From Rhodococcus erythropolis NBRC 15567 (GTDB taxonomy: Bacteria; Actinomycetota; Actinomycetes; Mycobacteriales; Mycobacteriaceae): DNA of 64,000 nt. The stretch is taken from the NCBI RefSeq assembly GCF_001552595.1, contig NZ_BCRM01000005.1:62001-126000 (forward strand). Direction: 5' to 3'. Below, piece after piece: positions 55,021 to 63,310 of this stretch; within the stretch, counting starts at the first letter, position 1; every line of letters begins with the position of its first letter. Under the pieces are notes generated by a model. The model was given only the letters and a program-made list of their open reading frames with translations, made no database searches and had not been told where the DNA came from. The position numbers and the translations under genes are program-made.

Positions 55021-55901
55021 CAGTCGAGCCTTACTGTCTTGATGTCGGTGGTCAGATTCGGCTTGCCGTCACCCTCTGGTGTCGATCCGCCGGCCGCGAC
55101 CTTGTCCAAAGTGGCGAGACCGGTCTCGTCGATCGTGCCGAAAACCGTGTACTGCGGCGGGAGTTGTGAGTCGCCGTAGACGAGGAAGAACTGGCTGCCG
55201 TTGCTACCGGGTGCCCCGGTGTTGGCCATCGCAACCGTGCCGCGCGCGTAGGTGACGGGCTCTTGCGCTGCCGGGTCGGTGGTGGCGTACGCCGTGGTGG
55301 GGAACTCGTTGTCGAATCCGTAGCCCGGTCCGCCGGTGCCGGTGCCCGACGGGTCACCGCACTGCAGAACCTGGAGCGAGGGGCTCGTCGTCATGCGGTG
55401 GCAGGTGGTGTCGTTGAAGTAATCCTGCTGCGCCAAGCTCACGAAGCTGTTGACCGTGCACGGAGACTTCGTTCCGTCGAGCGTGAGCCCGATGTTTCCC
55501 TGCGAGGTCTCGACGCTGATGCTCGGCGTCGCGTCCGGCGCGGTGGTGGGAATCCCGTCGGTACGAGGAGGGTTGTTGGCCTTGGACGCGGTAGCGCCGT
55601 CAGCCGGGTACGAGCAGGAAACCGTGTCGGCCAGCGGCGTCGACAGACCGGCCGGCATTGCGCCCGCGGTCTGCGGCGTGAGGCTCGAATCGTCGGCAGC
55701 AGTGTTGGTGGTGTTCGCGTCGTCGTCACTGCGATTGCTGAACCAGATGAGTCCACCGACGACACCGACTACGACGACCACGCCGAGCGCAGTTCCGGCT
55801 ATCGTCATCTGCTTGCGCTTGCGGGCACGTTCTGCGCGACGTTCGAGCTGACGCTCGAGCTTGCGTTTCGCCGCCTCGCGGCGTTGCTCGTTACTCGGCA
55901 C
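55020..55901 (-). CDS. ppiB: Cyclophilin-type peptidyl-prolyl isomerase, single-pass membrane protein
   Basis: A 293-residue PPIase. A highly charged N-terminus (about 1-35, with EQRREAAKRKLERQLERRAE) is followed by one TM segment (TALGVVVVVGVVGGLIWF) and an external cyclophilin domain with CHRMTTSPSLQVLQCGDPSG and NGSQFFLVYGDS. I use the GTG at 55901, nine bases after GGAGG; the frame extends to 56009 without similarity. It corresponds to Rv2582. Confidence 0.91.
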   Translation of the reverse strand: MPSNEQRREAAKRKLERQLERRAERARKRKQMTIAGTALGVVVVVGVVGGLIWFSNRSDDDANTTNTAADDSSLTPQTAGAMPAGLSTPLADTVSCSYPADGATASKANNPPRTDGIPTTAPDATPSISVETSQGNIGLTLDGTKSPCTVNSFVSLAQQDYFNDTTCHRMTTSPSLQVLQCGDPSGTGTGGPGYGFDNEFPTTAYATTDPAAQEPVTYARGTVAMANTGAPGSNGSQFFLVYGDSQLPPQYTVFGTIDETGLATLDKVAAGGSTPEGDGKPNLTTDIKTVRLD

Positions 55902-56095
55902 TGCTGTAGTCCTCCGTATCGCGGGTGGATCGTGGTCGGCCCGCCGAGCGACACCCTGGGGTCGGCTTCGGCAAGCGGCTCTACTCGTCGTCAGAGTCTC
56001 CCATTGCAACCTGAGAACTTACTGGCGGGGCAGCAGCTTAGGCTGTAACCGACAGCGTGTTGTTCGTTTCCACCCTTCGAAGAGGAGTTGCCCCC

Positions 56096-56776
56096 GTGCT
56101 CGTCACTGGTTTTCCGGCCGGGATGTTCCAAACCAACTGCTACATACTCGCTCAGGACGACGCGTGCGAATGCGTAGTCGTCGATCCGGGTCAGGATGCA
56201 GCCGAGCCGCTCTTCGAATATCTCGACTCCAAGGACATGTCGGTCAATGCAGTACTTCTGACCCACGGTCACCTCGATCATGTGTGGTCGGCCCGCGAGG
56301 TCTGTGAGCGGTACTCCGTGCCCGCCTACATCCATCCCGAGGATCGCTACATGCTCAGCGATCCGGCACGGGGGATCGGCCCGACGATGAAGGAATTCAT
56401 TCAGGGCATGACGTTCGTGGAGCCGGACGAGGTGATCGAACTGAGCGACGGAGACAAGATCACCGAGGCCGGAATGACGTTCGTCGTGGACCACACGCCC
56501 GGGCACACGCAGGGATCGGTGGTGTTCCGCACCCAGGCGAACACCGAGAGCGGGCCCGTGGACTTGGCGTTCACAGGTGACACCCTGTTCCAGGGTTCCA
56601 TCGGGCGCAGCGACCTGCCAGGCGGAAATCACGAGCAGTTGCTCGCTTCGATCGCCCGCAAGCTACTGGTACTCGGTGACGAGACCGTGGTCCTGCCCGG
56701 GCACGGTGGCAACAGTTCGATCGGCGCCGAGCGAAGCTCGAACCCGTTTCTCGTTGGACTCAGCGCACAGAAATAA
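56096..56776 (+). CDS. Metallo-beta-lactamase-fold hydrolase (glyoxalase II type)
   Basis: A 226-residue zinc hydrolase. The metal motif is THGHLDH, with further ligands in HTPGHTQGS, FTGDTLF and LPGHG. It resembles hydroxyacylglutathione hydrolase (Rv2581c), though actinobacteria use mycothiol, so the thioester substrate may differ. The GTG at 56096 follows GAGGAG. It is divergent from ppiB across a 194-base gap in which I see no other gene. Confidence 0.88.
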   Translation: MLVTGFPAGMFQTNCYILAQDDACECVVVDPGQDAAEPLFEYLDSKDMSVNAVLLTHGHLDHVWSAREVCERYSVPAYIHPEDRYMLSDPARGIGPTMKEFIQGMTFVEPDEVIELSDGDKITEAGMTFVVDHTPGHTQGSVVFRTQANTESGPVDLAFTGDTLFQGSIGRSDLPGGNHEQLLASIARKLLVLGDETVVLPGHGGNSSIGAERSSNPFLVGLSAQK

Positions 56777-56791
56777 GGAAAAGTACCTCTC

Positions 56792-58063
56792 GTGAGTAAA
56801 GCCAGCACCTTCTCTGCACCCAAGGGAATTCCGGACTACGTTCCGCCGCAGTCAGCCGAATTCGTCGCCGTTCGTGACGGTTTGACGCGCGCCGCCAGGT
56901 TGGCCGGGTACGGCCACATCGAATTGCCGATCTTCGAGGACACCGGCCTGTTCGCGCGCGGTGTCGGCGAGTCGACCGACGTCGTCAGCAAAGAGATGTA
57001 CACGTTCGCCGATCGCGGTGACCGTTCGGTGACGTTGCGTCCCGAGGGAACCGCCGGTGTCATGCGTGCCGTCATCGAGCACAGCCTCGATCGTGGACAG
57101 TTGCCGGTCAAGGTCAGCTACGCGGGCCCGTTCTTCCGCTACGAGCGCCCGCAGGCCGGCCGCTACCGCCAGTTGCAGCAGGTCGGCGTCGAGGCCATCG
57201 GGATCGACGACCCCGCGCTCGACGCTGAGGTCATCGCGATCGCCGACGCCGGATTCCGGTCGTTGGGGCTCGACGGCTTCCGCCTCGAAATCACCTCTCT
57301 CGGCGATGACACCTGCCGACCGCAGTACCGCGAACTGCTGCAGGAGTTTCTCTTTGCACTTCCGCTCGACGAAGACACACGTCGACGCGCCGAGATCAAC
57401 CCGCTTCGGGTGCTCGACGACAAGCGCCCAGATGTACGCGAGATGACGGCCGGCGCACCGCTCATGCTCGATCACCTCTCGGAGAGCTGCAAGGCGCACT
57501 TCGACGAGGTACTAGCGCACCTCGACGCCTTGGGAGTTCCCTACGTCGTCAACCCGCGCATGGTCCGCGGCCTCGACTACTACACCAAGACGACCTTCGA
57601 ATTCGTGCACGACGGACTGGGCGCGCAGTCCGGAATCGGTGGTGGTGGTCGTTACGACGGACTGATGGAACAGCTGGGCGGACAGCCGCTCTCGGGGATC
57701 GGGTTCGGAATCGGCGTCGACCGCACGGTTCTCGCGCTCGAGGCCGAGGGTAAGTCGGTTGCGCCACCGGCACGTGTCGACGTCTTCTGTGTACCGATGG
57801 GAGCCGAGGCGAAGGCGGCACTGGTGAAGATCGCACACCAGTTGCGTGCCAATGGGATTCGCGTCGACCTGGCGTACGGAACTCGTGGCGTCAAGGGCTC
57901 GATGAAAGCGGCCGATCGCTCGGGCGCCGCAGTCGCGTTGGTTCTCGGCGAGCGCGAGCTCGAAGAGGGCGTTGTCGTTGTCAAACAATTGGCGACGGGT
58001 GAGCAGGAGACGGTGCCGCTCGACCAAGTTGTCGACAAGCTCGGGGATCTCGTTGAGCACTGA
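56792..58063 (+). CDS. hisS: Histidyl-tRNA synthetase
   Basis: Class II synthetase, 423 residues. Motif 2 is in [33 protein letters not shown] is the ATP/tRNA region, and the histidine A motif is [11 protein letters not shown] with GGGGRYDGL. The C-terminal anticodon-binding domain starts near 325. The GTG start is 15 bases after the glyoxalase gene. Confidence 0.97.
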   Translation: MSKASTFSAPKGIPDYVPPQSAEFVAVRDGLTRAARLAGYGHIELPIFEDTGLFARGVGESTDVVSKEMYTFADRGDRSVTLRPEGTAGVMRAVIEHSLDRGQLPVKVSYAGPFFRYERPQAGRYRQLQQVGVEAIGIDDPALDAEVIAIADAGFRSLGLDGFRLEITSLGDDTCRPQYRELLQEFLFALPLDEDTRRRAEINPLRVLDDKRPDVREMTAGAPLMLDHLSESCKAHFDEVLAHLDALGVPYVVNPRMVRGLDYYTKTTFEFVHDGLGAQSGIGGGGRYDGLMEQLGGQPLSGIGFGIGVDRTVLALEAEGKSVAPPARVDVFCVPMGAEAKAALVKIAHQLRANGIRVDLAYGTRGVKGSMKAADRSGAAVALVLGERELEEGVVVVKQLATGEQETVPLDQVVDKLGDLVEH

Positions 58064-58682
58064 GGCTGAACCGGTTTCGCTCGATCTGGTTCCCGTGGCG
58101 TTGATCGCGCCGCGGCTGAAGAAGTTCGCCGTTGTTGTTGTGGTCTTCGGTGTGGTCGTCGGGTTGATCGTCAGTGTGTTCTCGACGGTGACGGTCGGAG
58201 TGATCGTCGGTGCCGTCATCGCGGTTCCGACGTCACTGGCGATTCTGATGACGCTGCGCCGGCATATCACCTTGTATGGCAACAGGATTCGAGCACAAGC
58301 TGGTTTTCGAACCAACGACGTCGACGTGGCCGAGGTGCTCACGGCGGCGTTGACGGTGCGATCCGGCCGGATCAGCGAGGTCAGCCTGACACTCGGTGAC
58401 GGTCGGTCCACCGTGCGAATACCGCTGGCGCTCTACACGGCAGGGGGCGGGCGCGAGTTGGAGATCCTTGCACTCCGCAAGCTCGCCGACGCCCTGGCAG
58501 CAAGCGAGTTGGTACCGGCTGCCGCCTTGTCCTCGGTGCTGATCGAACAGTTGCGTGCCGAAGCCCGCGGTGCCGGACTGGCCGAGCGTCCGCTCTACCG
58601 CGCCGTCGAACTCGTGACGGCGGAGGGACGAGTGCCGAGAACCACACTCACAGACCACGAAGTGGCCGGATTACTCGACTAG
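58053..58682 (+). CDS. Membrane protein of unknown function with two TM segments
   Basis: About 209 residues. Two adjacent hydrophobic segments ([19 protein letters not shown] and [21 protein letters not shown]) near the N-terminus are followed by a soluble domain of about 140 residues. I do not recognise the family. It begins at a TTG at 58053 that overlaps hisS by 11 bases; a start further inside is possible. Co-transcription with hisS is likely. Confidence 0.65.
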   Translation: MSTEAEPVSLDLVPVALIAPRLKKFAVVVVVFGVVVGLIVSVFSTVTVGVIVGAVIAVPTSLAILMTLRRHITLYGNRIRAQAGFRTNDVDVAEVLTAALTVRSGRISEVSLTLGDGRSTVRIPLALYTAGGGRELEILALRKLADALAASELVPAAALSSVLIEQLRAEARGAGLAERPLYRAVELVTAEGRVPRTTLTDHEVAGLLD

Positions 58683-58748
58683 CGTGGAAACCGTTCTTAC
58701 AGCGTTGTAGAACGGACAGTCGTGAAAACGGCAGGTGAGGAGTCGGCA

Positions 58749-59738
58749 ATGAGTATTGCGCCCGTAACCGTCACGGTGACCGGTGCGTCGGGTCAGATCG
58801 CATACGGCATGCTTTTCCGCATAGCTGCGGGGGAGATGCTCGGCGCTGACGTACCGATCAAACTTCGACTGCTCGAGATTCCCGCCGCCGTGTCCGCTGC
58901 CGAAGGCGTCGCGATGGAGCTCGAAGACGGCGCATTTCCCTTGCTGAGCTCCATCGACATCACCGACGATCCCGATGTCGCCTTCTCCGGCGCGAACGTC
59001 GGGATGCTGGTCGGTGCACGTCCGCGGAGCAAGGGGATGGAGCGCGCCGACTTGCTGAGCGCGAACGGCGCTATTTTCACAGCGCATGGGAAGGCGATCA
59101 ACAACAACGCAGCCTCGGACGTCAAGGTGCTGGTCGTCGGAAACCCGGCCAACACCAACGCTCTCATCGCGATGAACAACGCGCCGGATGTACCCGATAC
59201 TCGGTTCAGCGCGCTGACGCGCCTCGACCACAACCGAGCGATTGCGCAGGTGGTGAAGAAGACCGGCGTTCGTGCGTCGTCGGTGCGCAAGGTGTCCGTC
59301 TGGGGAAACCATTCGGCGACGCAGTACCCGGACCTGTCCCACGCGACCGTCGCGGGTGAGCCTGCGCTCGCGGTGATCAACGACCGAGACTGGGTGGAGA
59401 ACGATTTCATCCCGACTGTGCAGGTACGAGGCACCGCCATCATCGCTGCGCGTGGATCGTCCTCTGCGGCAAGTGCGGCCAGCGCGTCGATCGACCACGT
59501 CCGCGACTGGGTGATCGGAACGGCCGAGGACGACTGGGTATCCATGGCCGTCTGTTCGGACGGTTCCTACGGGGTGCCCGAAGGATTGATCTCGTCCTTC
59601 CCGGTGACCTGTGCCGATGGTGAATTCGCTATCGTTCCGGATCTCGCGACCGACGACTTCTCACGCGAACGGATTGACCTGTCCGTCAGCGAATTGGAGC
59701 AGGAGCGTGCGGCGGTACGGGAGTTGGGCTTCGTTTGA
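58749..59738 (+). CDS. mdh: Malate dehydrogenase
   Basis: NAD-dependent TCA-cycle enzyme, 329 residues, of the cytosolic-type subgroup common in actinobacteria. The NAD motif is [17 protein letters not shown], with [12 protein letters not shown] and the catalytic histidine in [11 protein letters not shown]. The ATG at 58749 follows GAGGAG; the GTG at 58722 would add nine residues. Confidence 0.95.
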   Translation: MSIAPVTVTVTGASGQIAYGMLFRIAAGEMLGADVPIKLRLLEIPAAVSAAEGVAMELEDGAFPLLSSIDITDDPDVAFSGANVGMLVGARPRSKGMERADLLSANGAIFTAHGKAINNNAASDVKVLVVGNPANTNALIAMNNAPDVPDTRFSALTRLDHNRAIAQVVKKTGVRASSVRKVSVWGNHSATQYPDLSHATVAGEPALAVINDRDWVENDFIPTVQVRGTAIIAARGSSSAASAASASIDHVRDWVIGTAEDDWVSMAVCSDGSYGVPEGLISSFPVTCADGEFAIVPDLATDDFSRERIDLSVSELEQERAAVRELGFV

Positions 59739-59771
59739 GGTTGTAATGCCGCCCCGGCCGGGCAGTCCCGA

Positions 59772-61079
59772 TCAGAGATCTCGGAACAGGTACTGATCGG
59801 GATTCTCGGCACCGAGCACGGGCGGTGACACCATCGGTAGATCGTCGACCATCGAGTTTTCGTCACCGGCGCTGACGAGATACCCCGGAGTCGTGCGTGA
59901 CGACTCGTCGTCCCGCGTTCCGCGAGGACCGCCGCCCATCATGCCGCCCGGCGATATGCCGCTACTGCCGACCGCCGAAGATGGTGCACCCAGGCCGGGC
60001 GTTGCTACCGGAACCGGTTGAACTGCAGCAACTCCCGCTGCACCTCTCATCGTTCCACCGGTAGTGCCGCTTCCACCCACCCATGCTCCGCCGGAGCTCG
60101 CTGTCGCACTGGGCGACGGCGACCCGCCGGCTGCGAGTGACGTCGACGAATTGCCTGCGCCCCACAGCTTGTCGACGCCGGTCGGAAGTCCGGCGCCTGC
60201 CTGCGCTGCCGAGGTCCGAACGGCGTCGGCGCCTGAGTGGGTGGAGAACGGTGCGTCGCCGGCATCGGTCGATCCAGGCAGCGGCGATCCAGACAGCGGC
60301 GATGCCGACACGGCTGATGCCGCCAGAGGTTGGGCGATCTGACGGGCGGCGTCGGCGAGCGCCTCCGGAGTGGCAAGGTTGGCGAGAGCCTCACCGATCG
60401 GTGGAGTCGGCACGGGGATCGACCCGGCAAGGGCGTTCATGGCAGCGGTGTGCCCGAGCATTTCCCCGCGAGTCTGTGTCACCGCCGCGACGGCTGCCTG
60501 CATGTGTTCGGCTGCGGAGGCAATCAGCATCGCCTGTCCTGGTGGTGTCCACGCGATCGGTGCAGCAGCTGCAACCGTGGTCGCGAAGGACTGCGCGATC
60601 GCCGCGAGATTCGCGTTGCCTCGCTGCACCGATTCCGCGGCGGCAGCAGCGGTTTTCGATATCGCGGTTCCGCGTTCGCTCAATTCTGCGCCGCTGTTCT
60701 GAGCGGATCGCGACAGTTCGGTCGCGGCTTCACTGCCGGTGCTGTTCCAGGTCTGGCCCACCTCGGCGACCGCGCTTTGGGACAGTCCCATGGCTTGGTC
60801 GATGAGAGTGGACGCCTGGTTGAAGATGCCGACGGGATCGACGCCGGCAAAAGTGCCGGTGCCGAGGCTCTTCCCGAGTTCGATCAACGGCGCGAACAGA
60901 TCTTCGATTCCGGGTAATGCCGGAACCGGTATGCCGGCGAGCATCGATTCGACCGTGTTGTTCGGCAATGCCGGGGCCGGAGCACCACCTTGAAGGAATT
61001 CGAGGACCGTCGTCGAGTCGTCTTCGGTGTTCATGCGATCGGTGTCGATGCGATCGCTGTTCACGCGATCGCTGTTCAC
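59772..61079 (-). CDS. PPE/EspB-like ESX-associated protein with C-terminal YxxxD
   Basis: A 435-residue protein without signal peptide. Residues 40-240 are helical and Ala-rich with a turn TWNSTGSEAATEL resembling the WXG region; 250-400 is a Gly/Ser/Pro/Ala-rich linker; the extreme C-terminus is DQYLFRDL, in which YLFRD fits the type VII secretion signal YxxxD/E. It pairs with the EspC-like gene upstream (GTGA overlap). The start is uncertain: GTG at 61079 or 61064, or ATG at 61034, in a stretch of tandem repeats. Confidence 0.68.
   Translation of the reverse strand: MNSDRVNSDRIDTDRMNTEDDSTTVLEFLQGGAPAPALPNNTVESMLAGIPVPALPGIEDLFAPLIELGKSLGTGTFAGVDPVGIFNQASTLIDQAMGLSQSAVAEVGQTWNSTGSEAATELSRSAQNSGAELSERGTAISKTAAAAAESVQRGNANLAAIAQSFATTVAAAAPIAWTPPGQAMLIASAAEHMQAAVAAVTQTRGEMLGHTAAMNALAGSIPVPTPPIGEALANLATPEALADAARQIAQPLAASAVSASPLSGSPLPGSTDAGDAPFSTHSGADAVRTSAAQAGAGLPTGVDKLWGAGNSSTSLAAGGSPSPSATASSGGAWVGGSGTTGGTMRGAAGVAAVQPVPVATPGLGAPSSAVGSSGISPGGMMGGGPRGTRDDESSRTTPGYLVSAGDENSMVDDLPMVSPPVLGAENPDQYLFRDL
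61035..61079 (-). repeat. Three 15-base tandem units at the start of the PPE-like gene
   Basis: Units 61035-61049, 61050-61064 and 61065-61079 encode IDTDR, VNSDR and VNSDR (in reverse order along the coding strand). The last two are identical. Each VNSDR copy begins with a GTG, so the repeat multiplies possible start codons. Confidence 0.9.
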
Positions 61080-61405
61080 GCGGTCACGTCCGTCGATCCA
61101 GCGATGCCGGCGAGATCTGACGCGGTTGAAAGATCTGTGGTGTCGTAGGCCTGAGCGGCTGCACTCGCCGTTGCTGCGTTGCCGGCGTAGAAGGTCGCCA
61201 GTGCTGCAACATCTTTGGTGTGAGTTGCCTGGGCGCGCGCGAATGCCGCGAGAAACTCGATGCCGACAGGACCGACGGCTGGTGCGACTGCCGCGATGTT
61301 GGCGCCCAGATCGACGGCGGCGGCCTGCGCGATGTGTCCTGCAGCTTCGGCCGACGTCGAGCCGTACCTTCGGATGTCGTCAGTGACGACAGTCAATTCG
61401 CTCAT
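61076..61405 (-). CDS. EspC-like (DUF2580) type VII secretion protein
   Basis: A 109-residue helical protein of the ESX-1 EspC family pattern: MSELTVVTDDIRRYGSTSAE at the start, a Gly-Pro turn (VGPVGIEFLAAF) in the middle and AYDTTD near the C-terminus, where YDTTD fits the YxxxD/E secretion signal. I use the second of two adjacent ATGs (61405), after GGGGGG. It overlaps the PPE-like gene by 4 bases; the two would be secreted as a pair by an ESX system not in this window. Confidence 0.74.
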   Translation of the reverse strand: MSELTVVTDDIRRYGSTSAEAAGHIAQAAAVDLGANIAAVAPAVGPVGIEFLAAFARAQATHTKDVAALATFYAGNAATASAAAQAYDTTDLSTASDLAGIAGSTDVTA

Positions 61406-61578
61406 CATTACCCCCCAGTTGGTAAGCGTCGTGAGAACTGTATCGGAGAGAAGCGGCGCCGGAGGGGAGTGGACACGGCTCACCCTGCGCTTTCCGGACA
61501 ACCTGGACGAAGTGGCAGAGATTACATTCTGATCCGGTGTTGGTTATGCGGGTGCGATCGATTTGGCACACTCGAACC

Positions 61579-62367
61579 ATGCGAACCGCTTCGGACGTCA
61601 TCCTCCGACTCACGTCCGATCCAGCTCGGTGTGGGCTGGTGATGGATTTCGACGGCGTGCTTGCACCTATCGTCGACGATCCGTCGGCCAGTGCGCTCCT
61701 GCCCGGTGCCGAGGAGGTGCTCGCGACTTTGTCGAGGCACTTCGGCGTGGTGGGCTTGCTCTCGGGACGGCCGGCGTCGTTCTTGCGAGAACGACTGAGT
61801 CTGGATTCGGTTGTTCTCATGGGTTCCTACGGCGTCGAGACCTGGACGGAGAACGGAATCGAAGTGCTTCCGGCCGTCGCTGCGTTCAGTGATGCCGTCG
61901 CCGAAGCAGAAGCCGAACTGCGTCGCCTGTTCGACTCTCAGTCAGTTCCTGGCATCCACGTCGAGAGCAAAGGCCTTGCGGTGGCTGTGCATTGGCGTCG
62001 GGCCGCGGATCGAGCGGTCGCGCAGCGCCTGGTGGAAGCAGCGACGACAGAAATCGCGAGCCGGACCGGGTTGCGGCGTGAGCCCGGCAAGTTGGTCGAA
62101 GAATTGCGTCCACCCGTTGAGGAGGACAAGGGGACAGGCCTCCTTCGCGCGATCGCCACCGCAGGCGTCGACGTCGTCGCGTACGCGGGCGACGACCGTG
62201 GTGACCTACCTGCCTTTGCTGCTGTCCTTGCCTCGGGTGGAGAAGCGTTGGTGGTCAAGGGCGATGACATTGCACCGGAAGTGGCTGCTGTCGACGGCGT
62301 CCAGTTCGACGGCCCGCCGGCATTCCTCGATTGGATGAAAGAGCTTGCCGCGCACCTGGAACGCTGA
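61579..62367 (+). CDS. otsB: Trehalose-6-phosphate phosphatase
   Basis: HAD-superfamily phosphatase giving trehalose, 262 residues. Motif I is MDFDGVLAPI, motif II is in GLLSGRPASFL, and the C-terminal acidic motif is AYAGDDRGDLPAF. The ATG at 61579 was chosen over upstream starts because homology begins there; no ribosome site is visible. The partner otsA is not in this window. Confidence 0.92.
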   Translation: MRTASDVILRLTSDPARCGLVMDFDGVLAPIVDDPSASALLPGAEEVLATLSRHFGVVGLLSGRPASFLRERLSLDSVVLMGSYGVETWTENGIEVLPAVAAFSDAVAEAEAELRRLFDSQSVPGIHVESKGLAVAVHWRRAADRAVAQRLVEAATTEIASRTGLRREPGKLVEELRPPVEEDKGTGLLRAIATAGVDVVAYAGDDRGDLPAFAAVLASGGEALVVKGDDIAPEVAAVDGVQFDGPPAFLDWMKELAAHLER

Positions 62368-62376
62368 CACGTGAGG

Positions 62377-63177
62377 TCAGTCTGCCAAGAACTCGACCAG
62401 CGCGCGGTTGACCTCTTCCGGATTGTCCTGTGTGCATTGATGTCCGACGCCGGTGATCACCACCCGGCGAGTCAGGTCCGGTAGTTGATCGCTCAGGGCG
62501 TCGTAGATTCGATCGAGTTGGCGCGGCATGTCGACCTCTCCCCGCATCAGGAGGGTCTCCTTTCGGGGTGCCGTATCCACCGGGCAGAGTGACGCGAACC
62601 CGCTTGTTCCCAGATCCAGCCAGGTCTGCCGTCCGGCGGCCAGCATGCAGTCTGCAACGTATCTGCGAGTTGCGGGATTTCGACTCGACCACCGGCCACT
62701 GTAAAAGGCAAAGGGACCCCACGGAATCCGTCGATACAAATGCGTGCCGATTTTGATTGCCGAGGCAGCGGCTCCACTCATTTCCCGGTGCTGGCCAGGG
62801 CTGCCGATCATGACGAGCTTGTCTACTCGATTCGCATGACGATGGGTGAACTCCTGCGCGATGTTTCCGCCGAACGAGTGTCCGACGATGCTTGCGCGAT
62901 CGATTCCGAGCGAGTCGAGCATGACCTTCACGTCGTCGATCACAGTGTCGAGAGTGGCGCGGTGGCCTTCCTCGAGAATCGACAGCCCTTGACCACGTAG
63001 GTCGGGCAGCACCAGGGAATAGGCGCCCGCGAGTTCCGCGACCTGGTCGTCGAACATTCGATGATCAACTCCGGCGCCATGCAGGAAGACGATGCATTTC
63101 CGATCGAGCGCCGGCGTGCGCCACACACGCATTTCGGTGCCCGGAGTGGAAATAGTCTGGGTTGTCAGAGTCTGCAT
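62377..63177 (-). CDS. Alpha/beta hydrolase
   Basis: A 266-residue hydrolase. The oxyanion region is FLHGAGVDHR, the nucleophile is GHSFGG near residue 98, the acid is in MRGEVDMP and the histidine in GVGHQCTQ. No signal peptide. The substrate is unknown. Start at the ATG at 63177. A possible IdeR/DtxR iron box lies 37 bases upstream. It is convergent with otsB (9 bases apart). Confidence 0.88.
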   Translation of the reverse strand: MQTLTTQTISTPGTEMRVWRTPALDRKCIVFLHGAGVDHRMFDDQVAELAGAYSLVLPDLRGQGLSILEEGHRATLDTVIDDVKVMLDSLGIDRASIVGHSFGGNIAQEFTHRHANRVDKLVMIGSPGQHREMSGAAASAIKIGTHLYRRIPWGPFAFYSGRWSSRNPATRRYVADCMLAAGRQTWLDLGTSGFASLCPVDTAPRKETLLMRGEVDMPRQLDRIYDALSDQLPDLTRRVVITGVGHQCTQDNPEEVNRALVEFLAD

Positions 63178-63213
63178 CGCTGTCCGTTGCCTCAGTTCGT
63201 TGCCGAATCAGAT

Positions 63214-63232
63214 AGAAGTGAGCCTATCCTAA
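63214..63232 (-). promoter_or_regulatory. Possible IdeR/DtxR iron box
   Basis: Read on the minus strand, TTAGGATAGGCTCACTTCT agrees with 14 of 19 positions of the IdeR consensus TTAGGTTAGGCTAACCTAA. The left half is nearly perfect, the right half weak. It also holds possible -10 hexamers (TAGGAT, TAGGCT). Confidence 0.4.
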
Positions 63233-63263
63233 CTTCTGTGGACCGCGGTTGTGGCAACAAGAA

Positions 63264-63298
63264 ACTGGCCGCACCGGAACATCTCCGGTACGGCCAGT
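63264..63298 (-). terminator. Terminator after the ABC permease gene
   Basis: A long stem (15-base arms with one mismatch, ACTGGCCG and ACCGGA blocks) around a 5-base loop. On the minus strand it is followed by TTTCTTGTT, and it lies 13 bases after the permease stop. Confidence 0.7.
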
Positions 63299-63310
63299 CT
63301 TGGTGTTAGG

